Notes: generated by a model from the sequence alone, not told the origin. Positions 40,192 through 51,326 are shown, counted from the first letter of the stretch. The stretch: 64,000 nt of DNA from Nitrosomonas sp. (GCA_024281675.1 JAMXAG010000007.1:1-64000), one strand, 5' to 3'. Translations and numbers: made by a program.

Positions 40192-40509
40192 TTAATAAGA
40201 AACGGCTGGTCCTTCAACCCATAAGCAGTCGGAAATCAAACACATTCCTCCCAATCGTTTCATAATCGGTCTTAGCTGACCAACTACTAACTGTGCTTGG
40301 TCTTCCTTACATGCAAGTACAACAACAACATTTTCTTGTTCATACAAAACATCATCGGGATTACGAGCACCGCGAGACCCGTAACCTCCGGCATTTTTAA
40401 TTACGGTATATCCACGAACACCGTTCTTTCCCAACAATATCATCAATTCCTCTAGTTGTTCAATACCGATCACAATCTCGAGCCGTTTCATGGCAATTGT
40501 ATTATCCAT
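40192..40509 (-). CDS. PII-like signalling protein, SbtB-type partner of SbtA
   Basis: This protein of 105 residues has the ferredoxin-like PII fold pattern: KRLEIVIGIEQLEELMILLGKNGVRGYTVIKNAGGYGSRG at the N-terminus, then strand ENVVVVLACKEDQAQLVVGQLRPIMKRLGGMCLISDC. It differs from GlnB/GlnK. The T-loop is short and has no uridylylation Tyr in the usual context, and the C-terminus ends in DCLWVEGPAVSY without the Cys pair of cyanobacterial SbtB. Position next to sbtA suggests it controls bicarbonate uptake in response to adenine nucleotides. That is inference from the SbtA-SbtB pair in cyanobacteria. The IS ends 18 bp from its stop. Confidence 0.82.
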   Translation of the reverse strand: MDNTIAMKRLEIVIGIEQLEELMILLGKNGVRGYTVIKNAGGYGSRGARNPDDVLYEQENVVVVLACKEDQAQLVVGQLRPIMKRLGGMCLISDCLWVEGPAVSY

Positions 40510-40740
40510 ACTATTTCCTTTCCAATTTTATTTTAAATAGTTTATTGTTGAATTCTCTGACAATCTGAAATAATACTTATACATCTTAACAACTTAGTAA
40601 GAGCGCGTAGCGACCAAGTTGTTGACCTAACTAATAACAACCATCGCATTGCAAATCACTCGTGTGTATAGTGTCATTCTTATTGACCAAAAAATCCAAC
40701 AAATTAATTATATTTTTCTTAGTACACCTTTTGTGTGTAA

Positions 40741-41697
40741 TCAGTATTGAATACTGTGGAACCATTCCGCCATCTGCCAATAAATTGGCACACCAACGAA
40801 AATGTTAAATGGAAAGGTTACCCCCAGCGATGCTCCGATTGAAACAGCCGGATCAGCATCTGGTACCGCAATACGCATTGCGGCAGGCGCAGCAATATAA
40901 GAACAACTTGCATATAATACAGCTAACAACATGGTTCCACCAGGCGACAAACCGAATAACCAGCCCAAATAAGCACCAAACATACCCATTGCTATCGGGA
41001 ATAAGATGCCGAACGCAATAATGAACACCCCTTTTGCCATGACTGCTTTCAAGCGCGACGCGGCCAATAAACCCATTTCTAACAAGAAGAAAGCCAGTAC
41101 CCCCATGAACAAATCCATAAACATCTTGTCAAGTGGCGATACTAAATTGACCACCCCTGCGTAATAACCAATGATCACACCGACAATTAACAAATAAAGG
41201 CTGGTACCTGTCAAAATTTCGTGCATCAGTTTACCCCATTGGGTTTTTTCACCTGCAGCTCCCGCACGCGCCAAAATCGTACCCGTTACCAAGGCAGGAA
41301 TTTCCATTAATGCCATAATCAGTACCATGTACCCCTCAGAGGTTTCACCTTTCGCTTGCAAGAACGCCACCCCCACAGCAAAAGTCACCGCACTAACCGA
41401 ACCATAATGAGCTGCAATCGCCCCTGCATCCGCCTGGGTAAATTTACCGATAAATCTCAGAATCGGATAAGCCGTCAAAGGAATCAAAGCTGCCAAAACA
41501 ACCATAGAGAGCGCAATGGGTAGCACTTCCATAATTTCGTACTTCGCCATTGAGACTCCCCCCTTGAAGCCAATGGCAATCAATAGAAACAAACTCAAGC
41601 TTTTATACAAAGCCTCTGGTATTTTAAGGTCAGACTTGATTACACCCGCCAGAACCCCAAATACAAAAAATAATACAACCGGTTGCAAAGTTGCCAT
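40741..41697 (-). CDS. sbtA: Sodium-dependent bicarbonate transporter, SbtA family
   Basis: This membrane protein of 318 residues has about ten helices in two inverted halves. Characteristic blocks are FGVLAGVIKSDLKIPEALYKSLSLFLLIAIGFKGG, DAGAIAAHYGSVSAVTFAVG (the substrate/sodium-binding crossover region) and the second half with LYASCSYIAAPAAMRIAVPDADPA and LGVTFPFNIFVGVPIY. It is shorter than cyanobacterial SbtA because the cytoplasmic insertion is smaller. In a carbon-fixing ammonia oxidiser it would raise internal bicarbonate. The PII-like gene follows on the same strand with a 231-bp gap. Confidence 0.9.
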   Translation of the reverse strand: MATLQPVVLFFVFGVLAGVIKSDLKIPEALYKSLSLFLLIAIGFKGGVSMAKYEIMEVLPIALSMVVLAALIPLTAYPILRFIGKFTQADAGAIAAHYGSVSAVTFAVGVAFLQAKGETSEGYMVLIMALMEIPALVTGTILARAGAAGEKTQWGKLMHEILTGTSLYLLIVGVIIGYYAGVVNLVSPLDKMFMDLFMGVLAFFLLEMGLLAASRLKAVMAKGVFIIAFGILFPIAMGMFGAYLGWLFGLSPGGTMLLAVLYASCSYIAAPAAMRIAVPDADPAVSIGASLGVTFPFNIFVGVPIYWQMAEWFHSIQY

Positions 41698-41935
41698 GCA
41701 AAACTCCTATTTATTTTGATTATATTTAAATCAATTCTTTGTAAAGATACTTCACTCTATTCTCAAAATGCCCTTTAAAGTAACGTAAATGCAGAACATA
41801 AGACGCTTGTTATCTGTTACTAAAAGTAAAAATTTTCGAGCTTACTTATTGGTTACGAAACCTTAAGGCTGAAAACGTTAACACAAGAAATGTGAAGAAA
41901 GCGTGAAGGCAGATTTACCTGTTAGTGAGATTCGA

Positions 41936-43210
41936 TCAAGCAAAATGGATATGAAATGTTGTACCTTTTCCGGGCATACTATCGACCTCAATACGCCAAT
42001 GATAGTGATCGCAAATACGTTTAACGATTGCTAACCCAATTCCCAGCCCCTCTCCATCGGATGAACCGCGAAAAAATCGCTCATACAGCATCGGCATATA
42101 AGCGGGCTCAATACCAATACCAGAATCCGATACAGAAAGCTGCTGATCATTGAAATCAACCCGGATAGAGCCTCTATCTGTATATTGAACTGCGTTGCGC
42201 AGTAAATTCATTAATACCGTATACAATGCTTGACGGTTTACAGTAACCGTAATAGACGGTGGAATATTCACTTCAAATTCCAAATTTTTCCTAGCTATTT
42301 CCATATAAATGGGTTCCACTGCGTCGCGCACACACTCAGCAACAGCAACTACTTCTGTTCCTCCTAGTGACTGCTCACGTGCAAGAAATAGCAATGCCTG
42401 TAACTGTTCACCCATTCGAGTAGCCGCTGACTCGATCATTTTTATCCGATAGTGTAATCGTTCCGACAAACTATCATCAGCCAACAATAATTCGCAGCTG
42501 GTTAAAATAGTTGTAATGGGAGTTCTCAATTCATGACTAATATTCGCGGTAAATTCATGTTCACGCTGAAGCATGCGCTTAATACGCGCCTGATAATCAT
42601 CCAGCGCACTTGCTAGCTGCGCTACTTCTTCATCCATTTCTGGTCTCGCCAGCAAATCGACACCTACAACTCCAGGCGCTAGCAAATTCACTCTTTCTGC
42701 TAAATCAGTGACTTGCCGAACCAATACTTTAGCCAACAAATAACCGACAATAAATGAAATTGCTATGACGATAATCCAAGACAGTAATATCGATAATCTT
42801 AATTTTTTTAAGCGTTGTGTATGTAGTTCAATACGATAGGCCACCAAAAATTTGGTTTCACCGATAATACGCACAAAAATATGGAGCTCTTTTGTGTCAT
42901 AAAGAATACGATGTAAGCCGGGATTTAAACCCCGTAAATAGGCAGGTATCTGCAATTCGTCATCCATATTACTGATGACAAAACTTCTAACATGCAAACC
43001 TACCTGAGAATTAAAATCGGAGTGTTTCTGATAGCGACGTATCAGGTGATCCATCTCCATATCAATCACCTGTTCAATATGTGCCTCTTCAATATTGTCG
43101 GACAGGAAATAAAGAATAATACAAAGTGTTCCAACAATAAAAATACTAAATGTGGCCAGCGCTACCGCAACACGGTAACGCAGGCTTTGTTTAATCCCGT
43201 AGCTGTTCAC
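41936..43210 (-). CDS. Membrane sensor histidine kinase
   Basis: This EnvZ/QseC-type kinase of 424 residues has a transmembrane helix (VAVALATFSIFIVGTLCIILYFL) and a periplasmic sensor segment of about 100 residues. A second transmembrane helix follows (ILLSWIIVIAISFIVGYLLAKVLV). Next come a HAMP-like linker, a HisKA box with the active His in FTANISHELRTPITTIL, and a HATPase domain with N box LMNLLRNAVQYT, DSGIGI and GLGIGLAIVKRI. It overlaps the response regulator gene by 20 bases, showing coupled expression. The signal it senses is unknown. Confidence 0.92.
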   Translation of the reverse strand: MNSYGIKQSLRYRVAVALATFSIFIVGTLCIILYFLSDNIEEAHIEQVIDMEMDHLIRRYQKHSDFNSQVGLHVRSFVISNMDDELQIPAYLRGLNPGLHRILYDTKELHIFVRIIGETKFLVAYRIELHTQRLKKLRLSILLSWIIVIAISFIVGYLLAKVLVRQVTDLAERVNLLAPGVVGVDLLARPEMDEEVAQLASALDDYQARIKRMLQREHEFTANISHELRTPITTILTSCELLLADDSLSERLHYRIKMIESAATRMGEQLQALLFLAREQSLGGTEVVAVAECVRDAVEPIYMEIARKNLEFEVNIPPSITVTVNRQALYTVLMNLLRNAVQYTDRGSIRVDFNDQQLSVSDSGIGIEPAYMPMLYERFFRGSSDGEGLGIGLAIVKRICDHYHWRIEVDSMPGKGTTFHIHFA

Positions 43211-43880
43211 GTAGTATCAAGCAATAACCTAAACCATGCACCGTTTCAATCGGATCATAACCACCCGCTTTGGTCAGAGCACGCCTTAAAATATGCATGT
43301 GACTACGTAAAGTGTCGCTCGTTTCTTGTGCCTCTTCCCATGCCTCTTGTTCAAGCTCCTCCCGACTAAATACTCTACCCGGTTCACTCATCATTAGCGC
43401 CAGTAAGCGAATGCATTTAGGTGGAAGCTTAACGTTCTTATTTTCAAAACGTATAGATACCGTCTTGGGGTCAAAAAATAATTCCCCAACTTCTAAAATC
43501 CGGTTAGCCACCTTACCGGCATGTCGCTTGTGCATTGCTAGTAACCGTGCTTCCACTTCTTTCAAAGCAAATGGTTTGACCATGTAGTCGTCAGCCCCTT
43601 GCTCGAAACCAATGAGCTTATCTTCCAAGGTATCACGTGCTGTTAACATCAAAATTGGCGTATCAATTTGTGATTCTTGACGTAATTTCCGACACAAAGT
43701 GATTCCGTTCATTCCAGGCAACCCTAAATCTAGCAGTATTGCATCAAACCGTTGCGTTACGGCAAGATGAAGTCCCGCCATCCCGTTTGCAGCCGCATCA
43801 ACGCTATGACCACGGGATTCAAGAAAATCATACAGATTCGCTGCAATAGCTAAATCATCTTCGATAATCAAAATATGCAT
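43191..43880 (-). CDS. OmpR/PhoB-family response regulator
   Basis: This 229-residue regulator has a complete receiver domain: EDDLA at the start, phosphoacceptor Asp in AILLDLGLPGMNG, Thr in MLTARD and Lys in VKPFALKE. A winged-helix DNA-binding domain follows (LPPKCIRLLALMMSEPGRVFSREELEQEAW, SDTLRSHMHILRRAL, VHGLGYCL). It is transcribed ahead of its kinase. sbtA lies downstream on the same strand after 238 bp, so control of bicarbonate uptake by this pair is possible but unproven. Confidence 0.93.
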   Translation of the reverse strand: MHILIIEDDLAIAANLYDFLESRGHSVDAAANGMAGLHLAVTQRFDAILLDLGLPGMNGITLCRKLRQESQIDTPILMLTARDTLEDKLIGFEQGADDYMVKPFALKEVEARLLAMHKRHAGKVANRILEVGELFFDPKTVSIRFENKNVKLPPKCIRLLALMMSEPGRVFSREELEQEAWEEAQETSDTLRSHMHILRRALTKAGGYDPIETVHGLGYCLILREQLRD

Positions 43881-43898
43881 AAATACATGTCTACCACG

Positions 43899-44972
43899 CT
43901 ATTCCTCTGCTACATGAAATTTACGACTTAACGAATGAACTGCACTCACCAGTTCTGCAGCATGCTCTGGTGGAGTAAATTGAGAAATTCCGTGCCCCAA
44001 ATTGAATACATGGCCGCTTCCACTTCCATAACTAGAGAGAATCTTCTCCACTTCCCGTTTGATAACTTCAGGCGAAGAAAAAAGTACTGACGGATCCAAA
44101 TTGCCTTGCAATGCTACTTTATTACCCACACGCTTACGTGCCGAGCCAATGTCGATTGACCAATCCAAACCAATCGCATCGCATCCGATAGCGGCAATTG
44201 CTTCTAACCAAAGCCCACCACCTTTTGTAAATACAATACTAGGAATTTGCACACCATCCTTTTCACGCTTCAATCCTGCAACGATATGCTGCATATAGCG
44301 CAATGAAAACTCTTGATACGCTGAATGTGCAAGCGCTCCTCCCCAAGTATCAAAAATCATCACGGCTTGTGCACCGGAGTCAATTTGCGCATTAAGATAC
44401 GCCGTCACAGCTTTAGCATTTACTTCTAAGATATGATGCAGCAATTCCGGGCGCTCATACAGCATGGTTTTTATCTCTCGGAATTCAGTACCACCACGTC
44501 CTTCTACCATATAACATGCCAGCGTAAACGGACTCCCAGAAAAACCAATCAAAGGTACTCGATTATTCAATGCTCGGCGTATTTCCGACACGGCATCCAT
44601 TACATAACGCAATTGCTTATTTATATCCGGTGGACTTAATGCTCTGATTTCTTGTTCACTGCGTAAAGGACGTTCAAACATCGGACCTTCACCTTGCGCA
44701 AAATACAATCCTAACCCCATAGCATCGGGAATCGTCAAGATGTCTGAAAATAGTATTGCGGCATCCAGTGGAAATCGTTCTAACGGCTGTAAAGTTACTT
44801 CTGTAGCAAAAGCAGGAGTTTTGCATAAGGTAAGAAAATCACCAGCACGTGCTCGCGTTTCATTATATTCCGGCAAATATCGACCAGCTTGGCGCATCAT
44901 CCAAATAGGCGTATATTCAACGGGCTTTTTCAATAATGCGCGCAGAAATGTATCATTCATCAGCATTGTCAT
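43899..44972 (-). CDS. hemE: Uroporphyrinogen decarboxylase
   Basis: This haem-pathway enzyme of about 357 residues converts uroporphyrinogen III to coproporphyrinogen III. Signatures are [15 protein letters not shown] (here [20 protein letters not shown]), the catalytic Asp in [34 protein letters not shown], and the GLDWSIDI and [14 protein letters not shown] blocks near the C-terminus. Three in-frame ATGs occur within the first five codons (44972, 44966, 44960) and cannot be separated with confidence. It ends 18 bp before the response regulator gene starts, so the two may be cotranscribed. Confidence 0.97.
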   Translation of the reverse strand: MTMLMNDTFLRALLKKPVEYTPIWMMRQAGRYLPEYNETRARAGDFLTLCKTPAFATEVTLQPLERFPLDAAILFSDILTIPDAMGLGLYFAQGEGPMFERPLRSEQEIRALSPPDINKQLRYVMDAVSEIRRALNNRVPLIGFSGSPFTLACYMVEGRGGTEFREIKTMLYERPELLHHILEVNAKAVTAYLNAQIDSGAQAVMIFDTWGGALAHSAYQEFSLRYMQHIVAGLKREKDGVQIPSIVFTKGGGLWLEAIAAIGCDAIGLDWSIDIGSARKRVGNKVALQGNLDPSVLFSSPEVIKREVEKILSSYGSGSGHVFNLGHGISQFTPPEHAAELVSAVHSLSRKFHVAEE

Positions 44973-45248
44973 TAAAAACCTATAAAAAGTCTGTAAGCGT
45001 GTGTTTTCTAAAAAGATGACACGCTGTTAAATTTTGTATTTTACCAGCGAACCTCTATTTCGTGTTTTACCATTACAGGTAACAGAGAGTCGAGGAACAT
45101 ACCCAAGGTTGATAATGCAAGACAAAAGGAATGAAAAAGTGCTCTTAATAAATAAGCATCTTGAGTCTGTTTTAACATCTCAATGGCAACCCAGATCATT
45201 TTCCAGTAGCTACTCAGTCATTTCTTAAGCACCAATAGCTATTTCCAT

Positions 45249-46370
45249 CTAAGTTTCAGCAATATTAAACAATCGTTGATATTCCTTAATCGCGTATCGA
45301 TCCGTCATTCCGGCAATATAATCAGCAATTGCCTGATGCCCTTCCTGCTCGAATTTTTTCTGATATTTAGTAGGAAGCATTCTGATTTCATGACTAAATG
45401 CTGTGAATAGCTGTTCAATTGTATGCTGGGCACGTTTATTCATACGCATGACCAGAAAGTGTCGATATAACTGATTGAATAAAAATTTCTTTAATTCTTT
45501 CTGTTCTTTATCCACAGCAGGGCTAAAGCCAATCAAAGGGGATGCTGCGCGCACATCCTCAAGTATAGTGATTCCTGCAGATTGAATGTTATGTCGGCTT
45601 TGTTGAATGAGATCATTGACTAAAGTATTAATCATGCTACGAACGGTTTCATAGATCATACGACGTTCTTTCAAATTGGGATAACGATCCTTGACCTGAT
45701 TGAGATGGCGACAAAAAATCGTGACTTCCTTCAGTTGTTCCAAAGTAATCAAACCAGAACGCAATCCATCATCGACATCGTGATTATTATAGGCGATCTC
45801 ATCCGCAAAATTAGCCAATTGCGCTTCCATAGACGGTCGCTCACCTTTTAACAAACGCTCGCCAAGCATGCCTAATTTTTGTGCATTCTTCTTGGAAACA
45901 CGTTTTAAGATACCCTCCCGAGTCTCATAACAAAGATTCAAACCATCAAAAGCTGCATAACGCTCTTCAAGTACATCGACAACACGTAGTGACTGTAGAT
46001 TATGCTCAAAGCCCCCATAGTCTCGCATGCAGTCGTTTAATGCATCCTGACCAGCATGCCCGAAAGGTGTATGACCAAGATCGTGTGCAAGCGTAATGGC
46101 CTCGACCAAATCTTCATTCAATCTGAGATTTCTCGCAATAGAACGCCCTATCTGTGCTACTTCAAGGCTATGCGTCAAGCGGGTACGAAATAAATCGCCT
46201 TCATGATTAACAAAAACTTGTGTTTTATATTCCAATCGACGAAATGCTGCGGAATGAATGATACGATCACGGTCTCGCTGAAACTCACTACGCCCTTCCG
46301 GAGCCGGTTCAGTAATAGTACGCCCTTTCGAGTTGTGCGTAGATACCGCATATTCAGCTAAGCTATTCAT
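45249..46370 (-). CDS. dgt: dGTP triphosphohydrolase-like protein (dNTPase)
   Basis: This HD-domain dNTP triphosphohydrolase of 373 residues removes triphosphate from deoxynucleotides. The metal site is formed by the first His in [20 protein letters not shown], the HD pair in [21 protein letters not shown] and the later Asp in [16 protein letters not shown]. The length is that of the short, type 2 group rather than E. coli Dgt. I use the ATG at 46370, which overlaps the aroK-aroB stop as ATGA, instead of the ATG four codons earlier. Pairing with aroKB is common in beta- and gammaproteobacteria. Confidence 0.94.
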   Translation of the reverse strand: MNSLAEYAVSTHNSKGRTITEPAPEGRSEFQRDRDRIIHSAAFRRLEYKTQVFVNHEGDLFRTRLTHSLEVAQIGRSIARNLRLNEDLVEAITLAHDLGHTPFGHAGQDALNDCMRDYGGFEHNLQSLRVVDVLEERYAAFDGLNLCYETREGILKRVSKKNAQKLGMLGERLLKGERPSMEAQLANFADEIAYNNHDVDDGLRSGLITLEQLKEVTIFCRHLNQVKDRYPNLKERRMIYETVRSMINTLVNDLIQQSRHNIQSAGITILEDVRAASPLIGFSPAVDKEQKELKKFLFNQLYRHFLVMRMNKRAQHTIEQLFTAFSHEIRMLPTKYQKKFEQEGHQAIADYIAGMTDRYAIKEYQRLFNIAET

Positions 46371-48079
46371 GCGCCCGTACATACCGATATAGTTTCCTTC
46401 AAAACTGCAGATGATATATCAGCGCGCATGACTGCTTCACCAATCCGATTCAACAAAATAAAACGAGTTTTCCCGGATTCTACTTTTTTATCCAGCGCCA
46501 TCAACTCAAGATATTTTTCTGGCGGCATGTTGGGTGGAATAACTGGTAACTTCGCTTGCAAAAAAAGATTCCGAATACGCTCCACATCTGCATCGTTAAT
46601 CAATTTCATCCGCAATGACAGTTCAGCAGCCATCACAATACCAGCAGCCACCGCCTCTCCATGTAGCCAAACTCCATAGCCCATGCCATTTTCAATCGCA
46701 TGGCCAAAGGTATGTCCCAAATTCAATAAAGCCCGGACACCCCTTTCCTTTTCGTCTGCCGCAACAATTTCTGCTTTATTTTCGCAACTGCGCTGAATCG
46801 CTTGATTCAAAATTTCAGGATCACGCGCAATTAAGCGATGCATATTACGCTCTAGCCAATCAAAAAACTCTGGATCGCGAATCAAACCGTATTTTATGAC
46901 TTCTGCGAGTCCAGCATATAATTCCCTGTCCGGCAAGGTATTTAAAGTAGCACTATCAGTCAGCACCATGCGCGGCTGGTAAAAAGCGCCAATCATATTT
47001 TTGCCCAAAGTATGATTAATTCCGGTTTTCCCTCCCACAGACGAATCCACTTGCGCCAACAGTGAAGTGGGTATCTGAATGAAAGGCACTCCACGTAAAT
47101 AGGTTGATGCCGCAAAGCCCGTTAGATCGCCGATAACGCCACCGCCAAGCGCTATTATGGTGGTATTACGCTCACAGTGATTTTTAAGTAATGCATCAAA
47201 AATCACATTTAGGGTTTGCCAATTTTTATGTACTTCGCCATCCGGCAGAATGATAGGAATGACAGCGATATTTTTTTTTGCCAATGCTGCCGTTAATTCG
47301 CCTAGATATAGAGGTGCTACCGTTTCATTGGATATAATCGCCACTCGCATTTGAGGAATATGCGATAACACTAAATCTATCTGATTAAGAATTCCATATC
47401 CAATATAAATGGGATAGCTACGCTTTTCCGATACCGTAGCAAAATCGACTGTAATGGTCTGCATATTATTTTGGTGATGATTCCTGTTGAATTCCTGAAA
47501 ATCAAATGATGTTAATTTATGAATAAGTTTTTGTATGAGAAAACGCACCCCCTGCTTACCACTATCCATGATGATATGTGCTGTTTCCCGATAGTAAACA
47601 TCACGTTGTGCATGCAACTCATTCAAACGCTCCAAAAGATTTTTAGTTTGCAAAAGCGGTCGATTTTTATCATGCCGTGTACGACGGTATAAATCATTAA
47701 CTGAAGCTCGCAAATAAATAACCACACCGTTTTGTCGTAAAGCTTCCCGATTTTCTTGACTCAGAACTGCGCCCCCACCAGTCGCTAAAATCATATTGCG
47801 CTTTTTTACTAAATCAGCAAGCACTTCAGATTCACGCTTGCGAAAACCTGCCTCCCCTTCTATCTCAAATATAACCGGAATTTTTACCCCGGTGCGATCC
47901 TGAATTTCGTGATCGGAATCAACAAAGTCTTTATTAAGCAGAACTGACAGAGCCTTACCGATAGTAGTTTTACCTGCCCCCATCATTCCGACCAATATGA
48001 TATTGGCATCCTGTAGTTTTTTTTGTACGGTTTGGGCTGTTTCCGTTTTATTAGATTTACTTAGATCCATAAGTATCAT
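46367..48079 (-). CDS. aroKB: Fused shikimate kinase / 3-dehydroquinate synthase (AroK-AroB)
   Basis: This 570-residue protein joins two enzymes of the shikimate pathway that are separate in most bacteria. Residues 25-190 are shikimate kinase with Walker [13 protein letters not shown], the substrate region DSDHEIQ, and LATGGGAVL. Residues 206-570 are 3-dehydroquinate synthase with NAD-binding [12 protein letters not shown] and [19 protein letters not shown], the lysine in [14 protein letters not shown], and zinc ligands in [12 protein letters not shown] and the later [10 protein letters not shown]. The linker ends at Met206 (47464), the old AroB start. No frameshift separates them. dgt follows by a 4-base overlap. 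Confidence 0.95.
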   Translation of the reverse strand: MILMDLSKSNKTETAQTVQKKLQDANIILVGMMGAGKTTIGKALSVLLNKDFVDSDHEIQDRTGVKIPVIFEIEGEAGFRKRESEVLADLVKKRNMILATGGGAVLSQENREALRQNGVVIYLRASVNDLYRRTRHDKNRPLLQTKNLLERLNELHAQRDVYYRETAHIIMDSGKQGVRFLIQKLIHKLTSFDFQEFNRNHHQNNMQTITVDFATVSEKRSYPIYIGYGILNQIDLVLSHIPQMRVAIISNETVAPLYLGELTAALAKKNIAVIPIILPDGEVHKNWQTLNVIFDALLKNHCERNTTIIALGGGVIGDLTGFAASTYLRGVPFIQIPTSLLAQVDSSVGGKTGINHTLGKNMIGAFYQPRMVLTDSATLNTLPDRELYAGLAEVIKYGLIRDPEFFDWLERNMHRLIARDPEILNQAIQRSCENKAEIVAADEKERGVRALLNLGHTFGHAIENGMGYGVWLHGEAVAAGIVMAAELSLRMKLINDADVERIRNLFLQAKLPVIPPNMPPEKYLELMALDKKVESGKTRFILLNRIGEAVMRADISSAVLKETISVCTGA

Positions 48080-48161
48080 TGTAGCGCAATTATGACAAAT
48101 ACTTTATTAGCGCAAACACGCCAATGCACTCTGTCATAACCCTTTTAATCAACACAATACT

Positions 48162-51100
48162 TTACTCTGGGTTGGTGTCAGTTTTTTTTGTAATAACAGT
48201 ATGTCTGGATACGATCAGAAAAAATAGTGGCACAAAAATAGTCGCCACACAGGTTGCCATGATCATGCCACCAAAAACGCCCGTGCCCATGGATTGCCTC
48301 GCTGCAGAGCCTGCTCCGGTTGCGATAACAAGCGGCACAACACCCAAAATAAATGTCATGGAAGTCATAACAATCGGTCTGAAACGTAATCGTGCTGACT
48401 GGATAGCCGCTTCATGCACGGTAATACCTTGTTGTATTTTTTGATTGGCAAATTCAACCAATAAGATCGCATTTTTTGCAGTCAAAGCAATGAGAGTTAC
48501 CATACCAATCTGGAAATAAATATCATTATTCATTCCTAAGATGAAAATTGCGAGTAATGCTCCGAGTATCGCGAAGGGAATCGCAAGAATGACAGCCAAT
48601 GGCAATGCCCATGTCTCAAATTGCGCGGCCAGAATGAGAAAAACCATGACGATTGCCAAGCTAACTGCTAATATCGCAACCGAACCCAGTTTCTTTTCTT
48701 GAAAAGCAGCTCCCGTCCAAGCAATTTGATAGCCTTCCGGCAATGTTTGCTGAGCAATCTCTTCCACCAATACAATGGCGTCTCCCGAGCTAACGCCACT
48801 CACCGTAGTACCCATAATTTTCGCTGAAAGTAAACCATTGTATCGTTCTAATTGCTCAGGACCTACAACATGTTTAACCTTACTCAAGGCGGATAAAGGA
48901 ATCATCCCTCCAGATTCTGAACGCACATACACTTTACCTAAATCATCTGCTTTCATGCGATACTCAGCTTCGGCTTGCAATTGCACCCGGTATGTTCTGC
49001 TTGAACGATTAAAATCATTGATATACAACGTGCCCATAGTACTTTGTAAAGCAGTGTAAATATCAGTAATGGATACTCCCTGTGCAATCGCTTTAGCTTC
49101 ATCTACTTCCACATAGTATTGCGGTACTGATGTACGGAGAAAAGTATTTGCCGAGGCCAAGCTCGGTTCTTGTTTTAAAGATCTCATCAATTCATTCACC
49201 GCCTCAGTCAACTGCGCAACATCGGTACTGATACGGCTTTGCACATAAAACTCAAACCCTCCAGTACTTCCTAAACCACGAATTGCCGGAGGGTTAAAAG
49301 CAACGACCAGGCCATCAGATTGTTGCATACCAATGGCCGATAATTTATCTACCACATCGTTGGCATTCACCGTTCGCTCTGACCAATTTTTCATACGCAC
49401 AAACACGGTAGAAACATTGGTCCTATTTCCACCGCCAATAAAATCCAATCCATTCACTGAAAACTGATATGCAATTGCTGATTCTTTCGCTAATGCTTGT
49501 GTAACCTCATCTGCGACTTTAATTGTTCGGGCCAAAGTCGCACCGTCAGGCAATATCACCACACCGATCACGTACCCCTGATCTTCGGATGGAATAAAAC
49601 CACTTGGAATGCTGCGCACCAGATAAGCCAAAATCAAAACCACCAATAGAAAGAGCATAAGACTGCGTGCAGCATAGTGAATACTCAGCCCAACCATCCG
49701 AACGTACCAACCACGAACTCGCTCAAATTGACGATTAAAACCAGTAAAATAACCCGGCATACGTCCAGTTGACCTAAGTAACAGCGTGCATAATGCCGGC
49801 GTTAAAGTTAACGCAACAATACCTGAAATCACGCTAGCCACAGCGATTGTCACCGCAAACTGTCGATACAATTCGCCCGCGATCCCACCCAAGAAAGCCA
49901 CTGGAATAAATACCGCAACCAATACTAAAGTCATCGCTATCACAGCACTCGATATTTGTTGCATGGCTTTGATCGCTGCTTGAAGAGGTGAAAGTTTCTC
50001 TTCAGACATTAAGCGCTCAATATTTTCAAGCACAACGATCGCATCGTCGACCACGATACCGATCGATAACACCATGGCAAATAACGTCAATGTATTAATG
50101 GAATACCCTAATAGCCACAAGCCCGCAAAACTGCCAATCAACGAAATGGGTATGGCAATAATCGGAATCAATGCAGCGCGCCAAGTCTGTAAGAATATGA
50201 AAACCACCAAGATCACGAGCAATAGTGCTTCTCCCAATGTTTTGACCACTTCCCATATAGAAGCTTTAACAAATACGCTCGTATCGTGTGAAATGACATA
50301 CTGCATTCCTTCCGGGAAATTTGGTTGCAAAGCATGCATCTTAGCTTTCACGGCGGCTGCGGCATCCAGAGCATTCGCACCCGTACGCAGAAAAATGCCG
50401 ATCCCAAGACCTAATTCACCATTGATATAAGTACGCGTTGCATAATCTTGCGCACCCAGTTCGATGCGCGCGACATCTTTCAGATACAACACACCACTAG
50501 GCCCGCTGGCTCGCAAAATGATCCGTTCAAACTGTTCAGGTTCAAGCAAGCGACCTCGGGCTGTCATGGTATACACCAATTGCTGATCAGCCAAAGCAGG
50601 CTCCTGACCGATTTTCCCTATTGCCTGTTGGGTATTTTGTGTACGTATCGCATCAGCAATATCACGCGCGGTAATACCTAATTGCGCCATTCGATCGGGC
50701 TTTAACCAAATGCGCATCGAGTAATCTTGCGCACCAAAAATCCGCGCTTCGCCTACACCTGGAACACGCTTAATTTCATCCAGAATGTTAGCTGTCATAA
50801 AATTACTTAGGAACAATGGCGTATGATTGACATCCTGTGATGTAAACGCAAAAACTAGCAGTAGATCATTCGAGCGTTTTTGCACTGTTATGCCGGTACG
50901 TCGCACTTCATCCGGTAAACGTGCCAGTGCTGTATTAACTTCATTACTGACACTAAAGACAGCACGGTCTATGTCAGTGCCAATCTCAAATGTAATCGTG
51001 ATGGCCAATCGCCCACTCGTATCTGCGCTAGAGCTAAAATACAGCAAGCCTTCTAGGCTGTGCAGTTTTTCTTCAATGGGTGCGGCCACGGTTTTTATCA

Positions 51101-51269
51101 ATGTTTCAACATTTGCTCCGGGGTATGTCGCCGTCACAACCACTGTAGGTGGTGTGATTTTGGGATATTGTTCAATCGGTAATTGTATCGCTGCAGCCAA
51201 TCCGGCCAGAACAATGAAGATAGATAACACCGACGCAAATATCGGCCGTTCAATAAAAAAACGAGTCAT
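48162..51269 (-). CDS. RND efflux pump permease (HAE1 family)
   Basis: This inner-membrane proton-driven exporter has 1035 residues, about twelve helices and two large periplasmic loops. The start MTRFFIERPIFASVLSIFIVLAGLAAAIQLPIEQYPKI and the blocks LFAMVLSIGIVVDDAIVVLENIER (with proton-relay Asp pair) and GMVTLIALTAKNAILLVEFAN (with the relay Lys) are typical of AcrB/MexB/MexF-like pumps for organic substrates. It follows the adaptor gene by about 57 bp. No TolC-type outer-membrane gene or regulator is adjacent, so the channel must be encoded elsewhere. The substrate is unknown. Confidence 0.95.
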   Translation of the reverse strand: MTRFFIERPIFASVLSIFIVLAGLAAAIQLPIEQYPKITPPTVVVTATYPGANVETLIKTVAAPIEEKLHSLEGLLYFSSSADTSGRLAITITFEIGTDIDRAVFSVSNEVNTALARLPDEVRRTGITVQKRSNDLLLVFAFTSQDVNHTPLFLSNFMTANILDEIKRVPGVGEARIFGAQDYSMRIWLKPDRMAQLGITARDIADAIRTQNTQQAIGKIGQEPALADQQLVYTMTARGRLLEPEQFERIILRASGPSGVLYLKDVARIELGAQDYATRTYINGELGLGIGIFLRTGANALDAAAAVKAKMHALQPNFPEGMQYVISHDTSVFVKASIWEVVKTLGEALLLVILVVFIFLQTWRAALIPIIAIPISLIGSFAGLWLLGYSINTLTLFAMVLSIGIVVDDAIVVLENIERLMSEEKLSPLQAAIKAMQQISSAVIAMTLVLVAVFIPVAFLGGIAGELYRQFAVTIAVASVISGIVALTLTPALCTLLLRSTGRMPGYFTGFNRQFERVRGWYVRMVGLSIHYAARSLMLFLLVVLILAYLVRSIPSGFIPSEDQGYVIGVVILPDGATLARTIKVADEVTQALAKESAIAYQFSVNGLDFIGGGNRTNVSTVFVRMKNWSERTVNANDVVDKLSAIGMQQSDGLVVAFNPPAIRGLGSTGGFEFYVQSRISTDVAQLTEAVNELMRSLKQEPSLASANTFLRTSVPQYYVEVDEAKAIAQGVSITDIYTALQSTMGTLYINDFNRSSRTYRVQLQAEAEYRMKADDLGKVYVRSESGGMIPLSALSKVKHVVGPEQLERYNGLLSAKIMGTTVSGVSSGDAIVLVEEIAQQTLPEGYQIAWTGAAFQEKKLGSVAILAVSLAIVMVFLILAAQFETWALPLAVILAIPFAILGALLAIFILGMNNDIYFQIGMVTLIALTAKNAILLVEFANQKIQQGITVHEAAIQSARLRFRPIVMTSMTFILGVVPLVIATGAGSAARQSMGTGVFGGMIMATCVATIFVPLFFLIVSRHTVITKKTDTNPE

Positions 51270-51326
51270 GGCGAAAATATGGTTAAATTGCGCTTGTTAT
51301 CATTGTGATCGTGTATTGGAGTAAGT

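Noticed and set aside
45034-45228. A 64-codon plus-strand frame between hemE and dgt
   Set aside because: It has no recognisable motif, no good ribosome-binding site, and lies in an intergenic region between two minus-strand genes. It is treated as chance.
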